Origin: Lachnospiraceae bacterium UBA7188
GTDB lineage: Bacteria > Bacillota > Clostridia > Lachnospirales > Lachnospiraceae
DNA length: 7,845 nucleotides
Reading direction: 5' to 3'
Assembly (NCBI GenBank): GCA_002490995.1
Contig: DKVC01000090.1
Coordinates: 1 to 7,845, forward strand
Position numbers and translations under genes: made by a program. Positions 1-6,093 of the stretch are shown in pieces. The first letter of the stretch is position 1; every line of letters starts with the position of its first letter. The notes under the pieces are model-generated. The model did not search any database, was not told where the DNA came from, and was given only the letters and a program-made list of their open reading frames with translations.

Positions 1-162
1 CCCCATCACCCCCACGTCGATGAGATGGGGGAACGATGCCATAAAGGGGTCTTCGCCTGTATCCCGGCCTTTTTTGATGATGCCGCTGCGGATATAGGCT
101 CCTGTTCCGTCATCAAACAATGTCATAAAATGGTATTTGGGGTCTATAATTTTACATTTCAT
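1..162 (-). CDS. N-terminal fragment of a putative radical SAM/SPASM-family protein (cut by window edge)
   Basis: Fifty-four codons are visible, running off the left edge without a stop. The protein starts MKCKIIDPKYHFMTLFDDGT and continues through DPFMASFPHLIDVGVMG. The start at 162 is preferred because AGGGACGG lies about 10 nt upstream. An in-frame ATG at 180 has its purine-rich stretch directly abutting it, which is too close. From memory, the pattern of a short N-terminal strand followed by DPFMxSFPxLIDVGIMGHC occurs in a clostridial radical SAM/SPASM family. The Cys residues that would follow, and the CxxxCxxC cluster that would prove it, lie outside the window, so the assignment is provisional. 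The gene is the next unit after the large AAA+ protease gene, separated from it by a hairpin. It has its own promoter region with a Zur-like box and a leader of about 150 nt. It could equally be an unrelated conserved protein. Confidence 0.6.
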   Translation of the reverse strand, partial: MKCKIIDPKYHFMTLFDDGTGAYIRSGIIKKGRDTGEDPFMASFPHLIDVGVMG

Positions 163-231
163 CTGTTTACCGTCCCTCATCCTTTCCTCATTGCAGCGTC
201 CGCATCCGGCCTGTCCGTATGCTCTCGACTG

Positions 232-291
232 CTATTTCAATTCTTTTGAGTGGTATTTTTGTTGTTTTTCAACGATCATTGTGAAGCTCAT
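232..291 (-). CDS. Possible 19-aa leader peptide ORF upstream of the partial gene
   Basis: The ORF encodes MSFTMIVEKQQKYHSKELK, then TAG. AAGGAA lies about 11-12 nt upstream of the ATG, which is a weak and rather distant ribosome binding site. The ORF lies wholly in the leader between the TATACT element and the start of the partial gene. It is in the same reading frame as that gene: after the amber codon the frame stays open through a segment containing CGRCNEERM into the gene's own start. It could be a regulatory leader peptide, a small peptide gene, the remains of a longer N-terminus broken by a nonsense mutation, or chance. No family was recognised. Confidence 0.25.
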   Translation of the reverse strand: MSFTMIVEKQQKYHSKELK

Positions 292-317
292 GTCGAGGTG
301 CGTTCCTTACAGAGAAT

Positions 318-323
318 AGTATA
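318..323 (-). promoter_or_regulatory. Putative -10 element TATACT of the partial gene
   Basis: TATACT (minus strand) lies exactly 20 nt downstream of the Zur-like box and about 155 nt upstream of the start codon. At 17-nt spacing the -35 hexamer would be CGAACC, a poor match, and it overlaps the edge of the dyad. The same arrangement appears upstream of the AAA+ protease gene, which is the main reason to believe it. The rest of the gene-free interval 163-507 holds this promoter, the dyad, the small leader ORF and the hairpin at 389-443. Nothing else was recognised there. Confidence 0.5.
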
Positions 324-343
324 ACGGGTTCCCGATTGTGGGT

Positions 344-358
344 TCGTAATTATTACGG
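344..358 (-). promoter_or_regulatory. Zur-box-like operator, copy 1 (14 of 15 positions)
   Basis: The minus strand reads CCGTAATAATTACGA. The established B. subtilis Zur consensus is TCGTAATnATTACGA, so there is one mismatch (first base C for T). The related PerR (TTATAATnATTATAA) and Fur (TGATAATnATTATCA) boxes fit clearly less well in the outer positions. The dyad centre (351) is 28 nt upstream of the first base of TATACT, which places it near -40 over the -35 region. That position is compatible with repression by blocking polymerase. Confidence 0.65.
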
Positions 359-388
359 ATAATTCTCTTTTTACAACTGGACAGAGCA

Positions 389-443
389 AAATCGAAATCC
401 CCTGTTCCCGTATGCCAGGCGGGGATGCAGGGGATTCCGATTT
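389..443 (-). terminator. Hairpin, probable terminator after the AAA+ protease gene
   Basis: Two 16-nt arms (389-404 and 428-443) pair along their whole length with one G-U wobble, around a 23-nt loop. On the minus strand the 3' arm ends in GATTTCGATTT and runs into TTGC, so the U-rich tail is short and interrupted. The arms are symmetrical enough to work in either direction. The hairpin sits about 65 nt after the stop of the large gene and about 30 nt before the Zur-like box of the next gene, where a transcription-unit boundary is expected. Confidence 0.6.
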
Positions 444-507
444 GCTTCACAGTAATGGGGTCATGCCTCGAATGTTTCAGCCTGTCGGTCTGAACAGCGC
501 GAATCCA

Positions 508-3500
508 TTACTCTTTCGTATCTTTCAGCGATTCATAGTACTTGATGAATTTGTCGCCTGTCATGGTTTCTTCCTCGAACACTTTCCTGGCCAGCTTTAT
601 GATGAGTTCTTTCTTGTCCGCCAGCCTGTCTGCCGTTTCCTCATAGAGTTTTTTCAGGAGCCTGCTGACCGCCTCGTCGCTCTGTCTGCGGAAGGATTCG
701 GAGCAGGTGTATTCGCTTCCGCCCAGATACTGCGCGGTGTCTTCACGAAGCGCCATAAAGCCGAATTCATCCGTAAATCCGAATCTCTCTACCATAGCGC
801 GGGCAAAGCCTGTGGCTGTTTTCATATCCTCCCAGGCGCCCACGGAGATATCCTCCTTCCCGTATACGAGTTCTTCGGCAATCCTTCCGCCCATAGCGCA
901 GCGGATACGGTTTTCATAGTCCCTCTTTGTCAGGGGCGCTTTCTGGCTCAGCATCACATATCCCAGCGCGCTGCCCCTGGGGAGGGACGTGATCTTCTCA
1001 AAGGGCTCGCAACCGTACAGCCTGCTTACCACTGCATGGCCTACCTCATGTATGGAGACGGAAGAGCAGCTCTGGTTATTTTTCTCGATGCTGAAGTGTT
1101 CTTCCCTGTCTGCAGGGTGAGGATCGCCGATATTCTTTCTTTCGACGGCTTCATAAATAAGACCGTAGAGGCAGTCCAACTCAGCGTTCCCGAATTCGGG
1201 GGCATTCCGGTCAGGCAGCCCTTTTTCTCCGGATTCAGGGGCGTTCCGGCCGGGCAGCCTTTTTTCTCCGGATTCAGGATGCTTTTCCTGCATATACCTG
1301 ATAAAGGCTTCGTTGATGACGTTTTCGATATCTCCCGGCGTATAGCCGCGCGTTATTTCCGCCACTCTCTCCGCCAGCATTTCTATTCCCTTTCTGTTCT
1401 TTTCGCTGCTTTCTTCCATGTGCCTGCCGGCATTCCTCCCAGTCCCGGCTTCGGAAGCAGGATAAACGAAATTGCGCAATGCCCCACAGCGTTTTACCAG
1501 GTTCCCTTTCGCCAGTTCGGCGCGGACGGTTTTGTCAGGCAAAGTGAAGGACAATTCCTTATCGATCCTGCCGGAGCGGGTAAAGGCGGGATCCAGAGAT
1601 TCTGGGGCATTGGTGGCGGCCAGTATGAAAACATTGGAACGCTGCTCAATGCCGTCCATCTGCTTTATAAGCTCGATAAAGTGGGAATAGAATTTATTTT
1701 GGAACCTGTTCTTCGCGATGGCGTCCACCTCATCGATAAATATGACACATACGTCATACTCCTCAGCCGTATCAAAAATGCTGCTGATGAAACTTTCCGG
1801 TTTGGCGGTGAGCTCCGGCGCTGACAGGGACATGAACCCCACGCGCTGGTTGGTTCCCTCGAAGGCTTCCTGAAGCTCCCCCGCCATGGCCCTGGCGATA
1901 AAGGTCTTTCCCACACCGGGCATACCCAGCAGCAGCGCACCCTTGGGAATGCTTATATTGAGCCCCTCATACATGCTTTTCTCCACCAGCAGGGCTATGA
2001 TGTCCTTCATATACCTGATTTGGCTGTCACAGCCTTTCAAATCCTTAAAGCGGGTCTCGATGTCGGAGACCATCGCAACCTGCTCCGAAACGTCATAATC
2101 GCTTCCGGAGCTGCTATTGCCCTTGCGCTTTATCGTATCAAGCTGGTGCTTGATATCGCGCTTTGTGAGTGTGATGATATTGGCAATCTGGGCGGTGATG
2201 TCATCCTTCGGCTTTTCAAAATCGATTCCGTCGATACAGCGGTCAAGGAAAGCGCGGACGCCGGCATGGTTGGCGAAATATCTGGAGTTCTGCGGCTGTG
2301 CCCCCCATCCAAGGAATCTTTTGATCTGCTTTCTATTGCCCTTGAATTGCTGCGTCAGGATGTCACATGCATCAAACAGATCATCGCCGGTGTGGATGTC
2401 CTTCAGCTTCTTCTCCAACAGGCCCAGAAGCTCCCTGTACAGTTCGTCCGTAGTCGGGGTTTTTATCGTGACTCTTTTTAATCGCCTGAAAAGCCCCTGG
2501 TTTTTGCTGATCATCAGACGGATATCATCTTCGTACCCCGCAACCCATATGGGAGGAACCTCATGCCCTATCTCAAAGGTGCGGCCGTCTTTCTTGCCTT
2601 TTCCTTCCTCAAAATCAACCGAAAGCGTCTTATAAGTGGTTCCTCCCCCGTATTCCGCTTCCGCTTTCTTCCTGTCTCCTGTCATAAATGGCAGCAGGAT
2701 AGATACCGCTTCCCGTCCGCCTGCGTCCTCCATGAGCGTATATGCCTCATCTATGAAGAGAACCTTATTGTCCGTTGCCGCTTCGAGAATCTTCTCCGCA
2801 ACCTCTTTCACCCCCCAGCCTTCAAACTGAGCCTTTAAATCTGACGCGGAGACAGACAGCAGCCCTTTGCCAAACAGGCCGGCGAGCCTTCCTGCCAGCT
2901 CCGTTTTGCCCGTACCGGCCTCACCCACCAGGGCAATGTTCGGAATCTTGCCTTCTCTAAGGAATTGTTTATGCATCTCCATCGCAAGGGAGATAACCTC
3001 TTCGTCTTCTATCATATCAGCGTCGTACAGCCTGCCTCTTACAGCCTGGCGGGACATCTGCTCTTTGGGGTCATATTTGGGGATCAGATTATGTACGCCG
3101 TAATCAACGAGAGTTTTCCTGATGTCTGTATAAATCTCCTTTTCTTTCGAAAAATCCGAAAATCCACGGTTAAGCCGGAGATACCCGGGAAGAGCCCCGT
3201 CAGGAAAGGAGCTTCTCTTTCTGAGCTCATCGAATGTTCCATGGTATGATTTCTTTTGCGCGATGTCGTATACATCGATTTCCAGCGAAGAATAATACCC
3301 CTTTGGAACCAGGGCGACAGTTACGTTATTCTCCGTAAAGCTTACTCTTTCAATGCCAAAACAGGCCTGCTCAAAATTGTAGCCTCCAAAATAATCATCA
3401 GGCCAAGCGACTCCAAGCTTCCCTTCCAGAAGAAAATCGTCTATCCGGGCGCAGAAGATATCGTCTGTCCCTTCCATATGGCGGAACAACTGCCCGTCCG

Positions 3501-4545
3501 AGGCCGTGTACTCTTCCGCGCCGAAAAATGCCGCGTAAAGAGCCCTCATATATTTCTGGCACAGTCTGTACCCGGAATCCCGGTCCACGCTGCCCGGCAT
3601 CTGCGGAGGAATAAAGGTGACACCGCCGAAACGGCTTTGCCCGATATTCAGATTATCGGTTACATACCTGTATTCCCCATCCCTGTTCTCGAAGATAACC
3701 TTCTCGAAATTTGTTATGGACTGGTCACCGGCACAGTCATCAATGAATAAATGCGTATCATAAAAGATTACTTTTCCATCCGTTTTGACAATCTCTGGAT
3801 ACAGCTTTCCGTCCAACAGCATGCTGAACGTAACGTTATTTCCATCCGCCTCAAAGAAAACATGTCCTTGATCCTCCACATCATAGGACACCTCACGATA
3901 TGTTATTACCAAATCGCCAGTCTCCGGGTCCCATTCATCATCGTAATAACACCCTCGCCATGAGTATCCATACATTCCGATATGGATCTGATTTTCCTTC
4001 GCTTCGACCACGCCCCTGGATTTGGAATCATACTGAAAAACCGAGTCATCGTCCGTCATCCGCAGCCCGAAGAAATCTACCGTTGTATCATATCCGTCCT
4101 TTTTCACGTATACCCGGACAGGGTATTCATACTCAATATGCTCTGTATCATCGTCTGGATCTGCAGCCTTCCTGACAATACGCTCGGTTTCCAAAAAAAT
4201 TGCTTCTGAAATATCCGTGTATCTGCTTTCCTTATATGCAATCTCCCTGACCGTAACCCCATGCTTGATGCAGCAATGCAGCAGTCCGGCAATGATGTCC
4301 CCCTCTTCCTCACAGAAGCTATAGAAATCTTCCCCGACTCCGTCGCATATCCTTAATTTGTATGCTCCCGGCAGCTTTGCTTCGGATGCCCCGCGGCCCT
4401 TGCCCCAGGTTTGCCGTTCCATCACCTCCCTGTAAAACGCCTCGAAGCCGCCGGCCACTTCCATACGGACTGCGGCACTCGGCACATCCCCTGTCCCTGA
4501 ACAGGGAAAAATCGAAACATTGTACTGTCTTGTGGTGTTTTCCAT
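508..4545 (-). CDS. Double AAA+ ATPase with C-terminal FtsH-type (M41) zinc peptidase
   Basis: This 1345-aa protein probably uses ATP to unfold or remodel a protein and a zinc peptidase to degrade it. Residues 1-~500 match no family I recognise and show no signal peptide or membrane helix. The first AAA+ domain (~510-770) resembles CbbX/SpoVK, with Walker A GEAGTGKT (541-548), Walker B LFIDEA (E600), WVAGY and an NQGLFRR arginine-finger region (682-688). The second (~835-1085) is FtsH-like, with GMPGVGKT (874-881), IFIDEVDAI (E939), sensor AATNA and RSGRID (R990, R993). The M41 domain (~1150-1340) has HEVGH (1166-1170), GGRIAEE (1219-1225) and D1240 in the position of the third zinc ligand. 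All catalytic residues are present, so it looks functional. Typical FtsH is ~600-700 aa, has one AAA+ domain and is membrane-anchored. This protein has none of the anchor. AGGAGG lies 8 nt before the ATG, fixing the start. Cytosolic location is inferred. Confidence 0.93.
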   Translation of the reverse strand: MENTTRQYNVSIFPCSGTGDVPSAAVRMEVAGGFEAFYREVMERQTWGKGRGASEAKLPGAYKLRICDGVGEDFYSFCEEEGDIIAGLLHCCIKHGVTVREIAYKESRYTDISEAIFLETERIVRKAADPDDDTEHIEYEYPVRVYVKKDGYDTTVDFFGLRMTDDDSVFQYDSKSRGVVEAKENQIHIGMYGYSWRGCYYDDEWDPETGDLVITYREVSYDVEDQGHVFFEADGNNVTFSMLLDGKLYPEIVKTDGKVIFYDTHLFIDDCAGDQSITNFEKVIFENRDGEYRYVTDNLNIGQSRFGGVTFIPPQMPGSVDRDSGYRLCQKYMRALYAAFFGAEEYTASDGQLFRHMEGTDDIFCARIDDFLLEGKLGVAWPDDYFGGYNFEQACFGIERVSFTENNVTVALVPKGYYSSLEIDVYDIAQKKSYHGTFDELRKRSSFPDGALPGYLRLNRGFSDFSKEKEIYTDIRKTLVDYGVHNLIPKYDPKEQMSRQAVRGRLYDADMIEDEEVISLAMEMHKQFLREGKIPNIALVGEAGTGKTELAGRLAGLFGKGLLSVSASDLKAQFEGWGVKEVAEKILEAATDNKVLFIDEAYTLMEDAGGREAVSILLPFMTGDRKKAEAEYGGGTTYKTLSVDFEEGKGKKDGRTFEIGHEVPPIWVAGYEDDIRLMISKNQGLFRRLKRVTIKTPTTDELYRELLGLLEKKLKDIHTGDDLFDACDILTQQFKGNRKQIKRFLGWGAQPQNSRYFANHAGVRAFLDRCIDGIDFEKPKDDITAQIANIITLTKRDIKHQLDTIKRKGNSSSGSDYDVSEQVAMVSDIETRFKDLKGCDSQIRYMKDIIALLVEKSMYEGLNISIPKGALLLGMPGVGKTFIARAMAGELQEAFEGTNQRVGFMSLSAPELTAKPESFISSIFDTAEEYDVCVIFIDEVDAIAKNRFQNKFYSHFIELIKQMDGIEQRSNVFILAATNAPESLDPAFTRSGRIDKELSFTLPDKTVRAELAKGNLVKRCGALRNFVYPASEAGTGRNAGRHMEESSEKNRKGIEMLAERVAEITRGYTPGDIENVINEAFIRYMQEKHPESGEKRLPGRNAPESGEKGLPDRNAPEFGNAELDCLYGLIYEAVERKNIGDPHPADREEHFSIEKNNQSCSSVSIHEVGHAVVSRLYGCEPFEKITSLPRGSALGYVMLSQKAPLTKRDYENRIRCAMGGRIAEELVYGKEDISVGAWEDMKTATGFARAMVERFGFTDEFGFMALREDTAQYLGGSEYTCSESFRRQSDEAVSRLLKKLYEETADRLADKKELIIKLARKVFEEETMTGDKFIKYYESLKDTKE
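1201..1278 (-). repeat. Two 39-bp tandem repeats inside the AAA+ protease gene
   Basis: Units 1201-1239 and 1240-1278 agree at 35 of 39 positions, and the start of a third degenerate unit lies at 1189-1200. They encode PESGEKRLPGRNA and PESGEKGLPDRNA, then PEFG. The charged, Pro/Gly-rich repeats lie at residues ~1090-1119, between the FtsH-like AAA+ lid and the M41 peptidase domain. They are probably a flexible linker lengthened by in-frame duplication. Confidence 0.9.
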
Positions 4546-4553
4546 CTTACATT

Positions 4554-4563
4554 CTCCTCCTCT
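4554..4563 (-). promoter_or_regulatory. Strong ribosome binding site of the AAA+ protease gene
   Basis: AGAGGAGGAG on the minus strand is complementary to the anti-Shine-Dalgarno sequence and ends 8 nt before the ATG at 4545. It fixes the start of the 1345-aa protein. Confidence 0.85.
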
Positions 4564-4592
4564 GGTAAATTTTTGTACTGAAATCTACTGCT

Positions 4593-4621
4593 ATACTAAC
4601 ATATAGAAAATAGAAATACAA
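4593..4621 (-). promoter_or_regulatory. Possible second promoter of the AAA+ protease gene
   Basis: TTGTAT (4616-4621), a 17-nt AT-rich spacer and TAGTAT (4593-4598) form a reasonable sigma-A-type promoter. Transcription would begin roughly 40 nt before the start codon. If active, it lies about 80 nt downstream of the Zur-like box and would not be blocked by it directly. The region is AT-rich, so chance matches are likely. Confidence 0.4.
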
Positions 4622-4674
4622 CAAACATCATATAATGCCGTTTAGCTGTCGCCCTGTCCGATATCACAGGAAAC

Positions 4675-4680
4675 AGTATA
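4675..4680 (-). promoter_or_regulatory. Putative -10 element TATACT of the AAA+ protease gene
   Basis: TATACT is placed exactly 20 nt after the Zur-like box, as in the other copy of this promoter arrangement. At 17-nt spacing the -35 would be CGAATC, a weak match inside the dyad edge. The predicted leader is about 120-125 nt. Bases just downstream are also similar between the two copies (TATACTATTCTCTGT and TATACTGTTTCCTGT). Confidence 0.5.
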
Positions 4681-4700
4681 GCTGGATCCGGTCTTTAGAT

Positions 4701-4715
4701 TCGTAATTATTACGA
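4701..4715 (-). promoter_or_regulatory. Zur-box-like operator, copy 2 (perfect match)
   Basis: The minus strand reads TCGTAATAATTACGA, identical to the B. subtilis Zur 7-1-7 consensus TCGTAATnATTACGA. The dyad extends to 9-bp perfect arms around one central base (4699-4717). Its centre (4708) is 28 nt upstream of the first base of TATACT, the same distance as in copy 1. It is the best evidence that the AAA+ protease is under Fur-family, probably zinc-sensing, control. Confidence 0.75.
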
Positions 4716-4741
4716 ATATTTGTATATTTGCCTCTGGCACA

Positions 4742-4918
4742 TCAAAAGGATTGCCTCATCAAAACGCAGTCGGTGCCTTCCTGGATGGCCACATCTCCGC
4801 GCGGGCCGGTATATTTGGCCTGAATGCATTTCTCTGGGTCATCCTCCTTAAGCCATTTATAAACAACTGTCTGCATCTCTTTGTACAAAGCCGCCAGTTC
4901 CAAAGGCTTCATGTCCAT
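4742..4918 (-). pseudogene. 3' part of an unidentified coding sequence next to a group II intron remnant
   Basis: The frame encodes MDMKPLELAALYKEMQTVV and continues to CVLMRQSF and a TGA stop, 58 aa from the first ATG. It is open further upstream (HLLERDSY) into the intron remnant. No good ribosome binding site precedes the ATG. The composition is protein-like, with an amphipathic start (LELAALYKEMQTVVYKWLKE) and two Cys. I do not recognise the family. Because it directly abuts the 3' end of a group II intron, it is best read as the downstream exon of a gene once interrupted by the intron, with the upstream exon lost. A small intact orphan gene is possible. Its stop lies about 25 nt before the Zur-like box of the AAA+ gene. 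Confidence 0.5.
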
Positions 4919-4931
4919 GTAGCTGTCCCGC

Positions 4932-4989
4932 TCGAGTAGATGCGGGGATTACTCCCCACACCCCTCTGCGGAACCGGACGTGCGGCTTT
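4932..4989 (-). mobile_element. Truncated group II intron: 3' half of domain V and domain VI
   Basis: On the minus strand, GCCGCACGTCCGGTTC matches the 3' strand of a group II intron domain V, preceded by TAAA where the GAAA tetraloop would be. The matching 5' strand (GAGCCGGA...) is absent. Next comes GCAGAGGGGTG and a perfect hairpin, TGTGGGGA-GTAA-TCCCCGCA, with the form of domain VI, then TCTACTC, resembling a group II 3' end. No intron-encoded reverse transcriptase is present. The intron has been cut in the apical loop of domain V and cannot splice. The exact 3' boundary is uncertain by a few bases. Confidence 0.75.
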
Positions 4990-5065
4990 ATATTGTCTGT
5001 TATCATATTATCATATAACAAAGCGAAGCACAACATACAGATAATATAAATAATGCATACAGCCG

Positions 5066-5284
5066 TCATTCCAGTAAACATTCCAGAAAGAAACGCATCC
5101 CCTCCATAAATCCTCTGCCGAACAGCTCCTTTCCCAGTTCCTCATGAAAAGAATTCAGATTCTCCTCCAGCCGCAGATATTCCTCACCGGAAATATGGGC
5201 TGACAGTTCACAGTCTTACAGCCCCTCACAGAACCCATCATACCCGATTAAGGCAATGGGCTCTTCAATAAGCCATTGACCTAA
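5066..5284 (-). pseudogene. Orphan coding remnant with an internal stop
   Basis: One frame runs from the end of the IS66 fragment through IALIGYDGFCEGL, a TAA codon at 5216-5218, then 49 codons to a TGA at 5066. The second part is convincingly protein-like: EEYLRLEENLNSFHEELG, followed by FGRGFMEGMRFFLECLLE. That is a charged helix and then a Gly-containing helix. It is loosely reminiscent of small clostridial proteins ending in a FIEGFRLG-type helix, but I cannot assign it. There is no ATG and no ribosome binding site for the 49-codon part. It is most likely the tail of a gene truncated by the IS66 insertion or a later deletion. Confidence 0.4.
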
Positions 5285-5693
5285 TAAGCACTTGTTACAA
5301 GTATTCATATCCAATCGCGGCCTTGGAGGTGGCTGTGGCAGCGCCCTTCGGCATCGCCTCCCGCCATTTCCGACGCATATGTACCCAGCAGCCGCAGCGG
5401 ACTGCTCCGCTCGCCTGATTGTAACCGGCATAGCCGTCGGTCACCAGGCAGCCGGTAAAGCCCTTCAGGAAGGCTGCCGCATGTTTCCCGCTGCGGTCCG
5501 CTGGTACTCAAAGAAGCGGACTGGCCTTCCGCCCTGTCCTCCACTGCCATAGACCCACATCCGGGATTCCGAGGAAGCGGGCTTCCCGTCCTCCTTCAGC
5601 ACCTGCACCACCGTCTCGTCCGCATAGATGACGCGGCTCTCCAGCAGATGCTTTTTCAGCCGCCGGTACAGCGGCAGACGCATGTGGCGCTGT
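5284..5693 (-). pseudogene. IS66-family transposase (TnpC) internal fragment, frameshifted
   Basis: The frame starting near 5693 encodes LPLYRRLKKHLLESRVIYADE and goes on to SRMWVYGSGGQ and FEYQR. This is the segment of IS66 transposases with the first catalytic Asp (ADET). The frame breaks near 5494-5499. Restoring one C in ACCGC gives RSGKHAAAFLKGF, then TDGYAGYN (second catalytic Asp) and CWVHMRRKWREAMPK, both classic IS66 motifs. A second shift near 5298, one extra T after GAATAC, hides CNKCLL. Only about 135 of the roughly 500 residues remain. The N-terminal and C-terminal parts, the third catalytic acidic residue, tnpA/tnpB and the inverted repeats are not visible, so it cannot be active. 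It begins immediately after the terminator of the membrane-protein gene. Confidence 0.88.
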
Positions 5694-5738
5694 AAAAAAA
5701 GCCAGCCGAACGGGTGCACCATGCGGCTGGCTTTTTTT
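5694..5738 (-). terminator. Strong intrinsic terminator, symmetrical in both directions
   Basis: AAAAAAAGCCAGCCG and CGGCTGGCTTTTTTT are perfect 15-nt complementary arms (5694-5708 and 5724-5738) around a 15-nt loop. The 8-bp GC-rich stem is followed by seven T residues on either strand. On the minus strand the A-tract begins inside the TGA stop codon of the 75-aa gene, so there is no spacer. It ends the lipoprotein-membrane protein unit and insulates the IS66 debris behind it. Confidence 0.93.
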
Positions 5739-5965
5739 CAGGACAGCGCGAGGATGGCGAGCACGACCTTGATGGCGGTGACTGCCACATAGCCGATGGC
5801 GAAGCCCGCAAGGAACTGCAGGACATAGCCGATGCCGAGGCCGAGGTCGTACCTCTTGTCGGGGTCGAACCACCAGCTGAGCTTCTGGCCGACATTCTTC
5901 GCGGTGTCGCAGGTGAAGTCGATCACATCCGCGGTAGTATTGAGGATGACATAAATGATTCTCAT
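5738..5965 (-). CDS. Small membrane protein, 75 aa, unknown function
   Basis: The protein starts MRIIYVILNTTADVIDF, followed by a short charged stretch (WWFDPDKRYD). The last ~33 residues are almost entirely hydrophobic (LGLGIGYVLQFLAGFAIGYV..., ending LAILALS). That suggests one or two membrane helices with the N-terminal ~40 residues on one face. GGAG lies 7 nt before the ATG at 5965 (AAAGGAGCAAACC-ATG). An in-frame ATG at 5995 would add ten residues but has no ribosome binding site. The gene lies 137 nt downstream of the lipoprotein gene on the same strand, with a strong terminator touching its stop codon, so it is probably the last gene of that transcript. No family was recognised. A role with the lipoprotein at the cell surface is only a guess from position. 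Confidence 0.75.
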   Translation of the reverse strand: MRIIYVILNTTADVIDFTCDTAKNVGQKLSWWFDPDKRYDLGLGIGYVLQFLAGFAIGYVAVTAIKVVLAILALS

Positions 5966-5999
5966 GGTTTGCTCCTTTCCGGCCTTCGAAGCCATGCGT

Positions 6000-6050
6000 C
6001 TAATAGAATTCAGTGGACTTCCAGATATACTTCCTGACGTGCATTTTCAT
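6000..6050 (-). CDS. Possible 16-aa ORF between lipoprotein and membrane protein genes
   Basis: ATG at 6050 opens MKMHVRKYIWKSTEFY and TAG. AGAGGG lies 6 nt upstream, a good ribosome binding site for such a short frame. The peptide is basic and aromatic. It may be a real micro-peptide, a translational-coupling device for the membrane protein starting 35 nt further on, or chance. Confidence 0.22.
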   Translation of the reverse strand: MKMHVRKYIWKSTEFY

Positions 6051-6093
6051 ATCGTGCCCTCTTTTCATATTTTCGTCGTGATCTTCCGGACTG

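Noticed and set aside
344..358. The dyads read as PerR or Fur boxes.
   Set aside because: The inner TAATnATTA is common to the family, but the outer TCG/CGA bases fit Zur and not PerR (TTA/TAA) or Fur (TGA/TCA).
412..1824. A 470-codon open frame on the plus strand.
   Set aside because: It lies fully antisense to the AAA+/FtsH coding region, whose motifs are certain. It has no ribosome binding site and no recognisable domain, and includes a translated version of the 39-bp repeat and hairpin. It is an antisense frame kept open by GC-rich codon positions.
4699..4717. The dyad read as a terminator for the upstream 58-codon frame.
   Set aside because: The stem would be AT-rich with a one-base loop and no T-run, while it matches the Zur consensus exactly and recurs at the other promoter.
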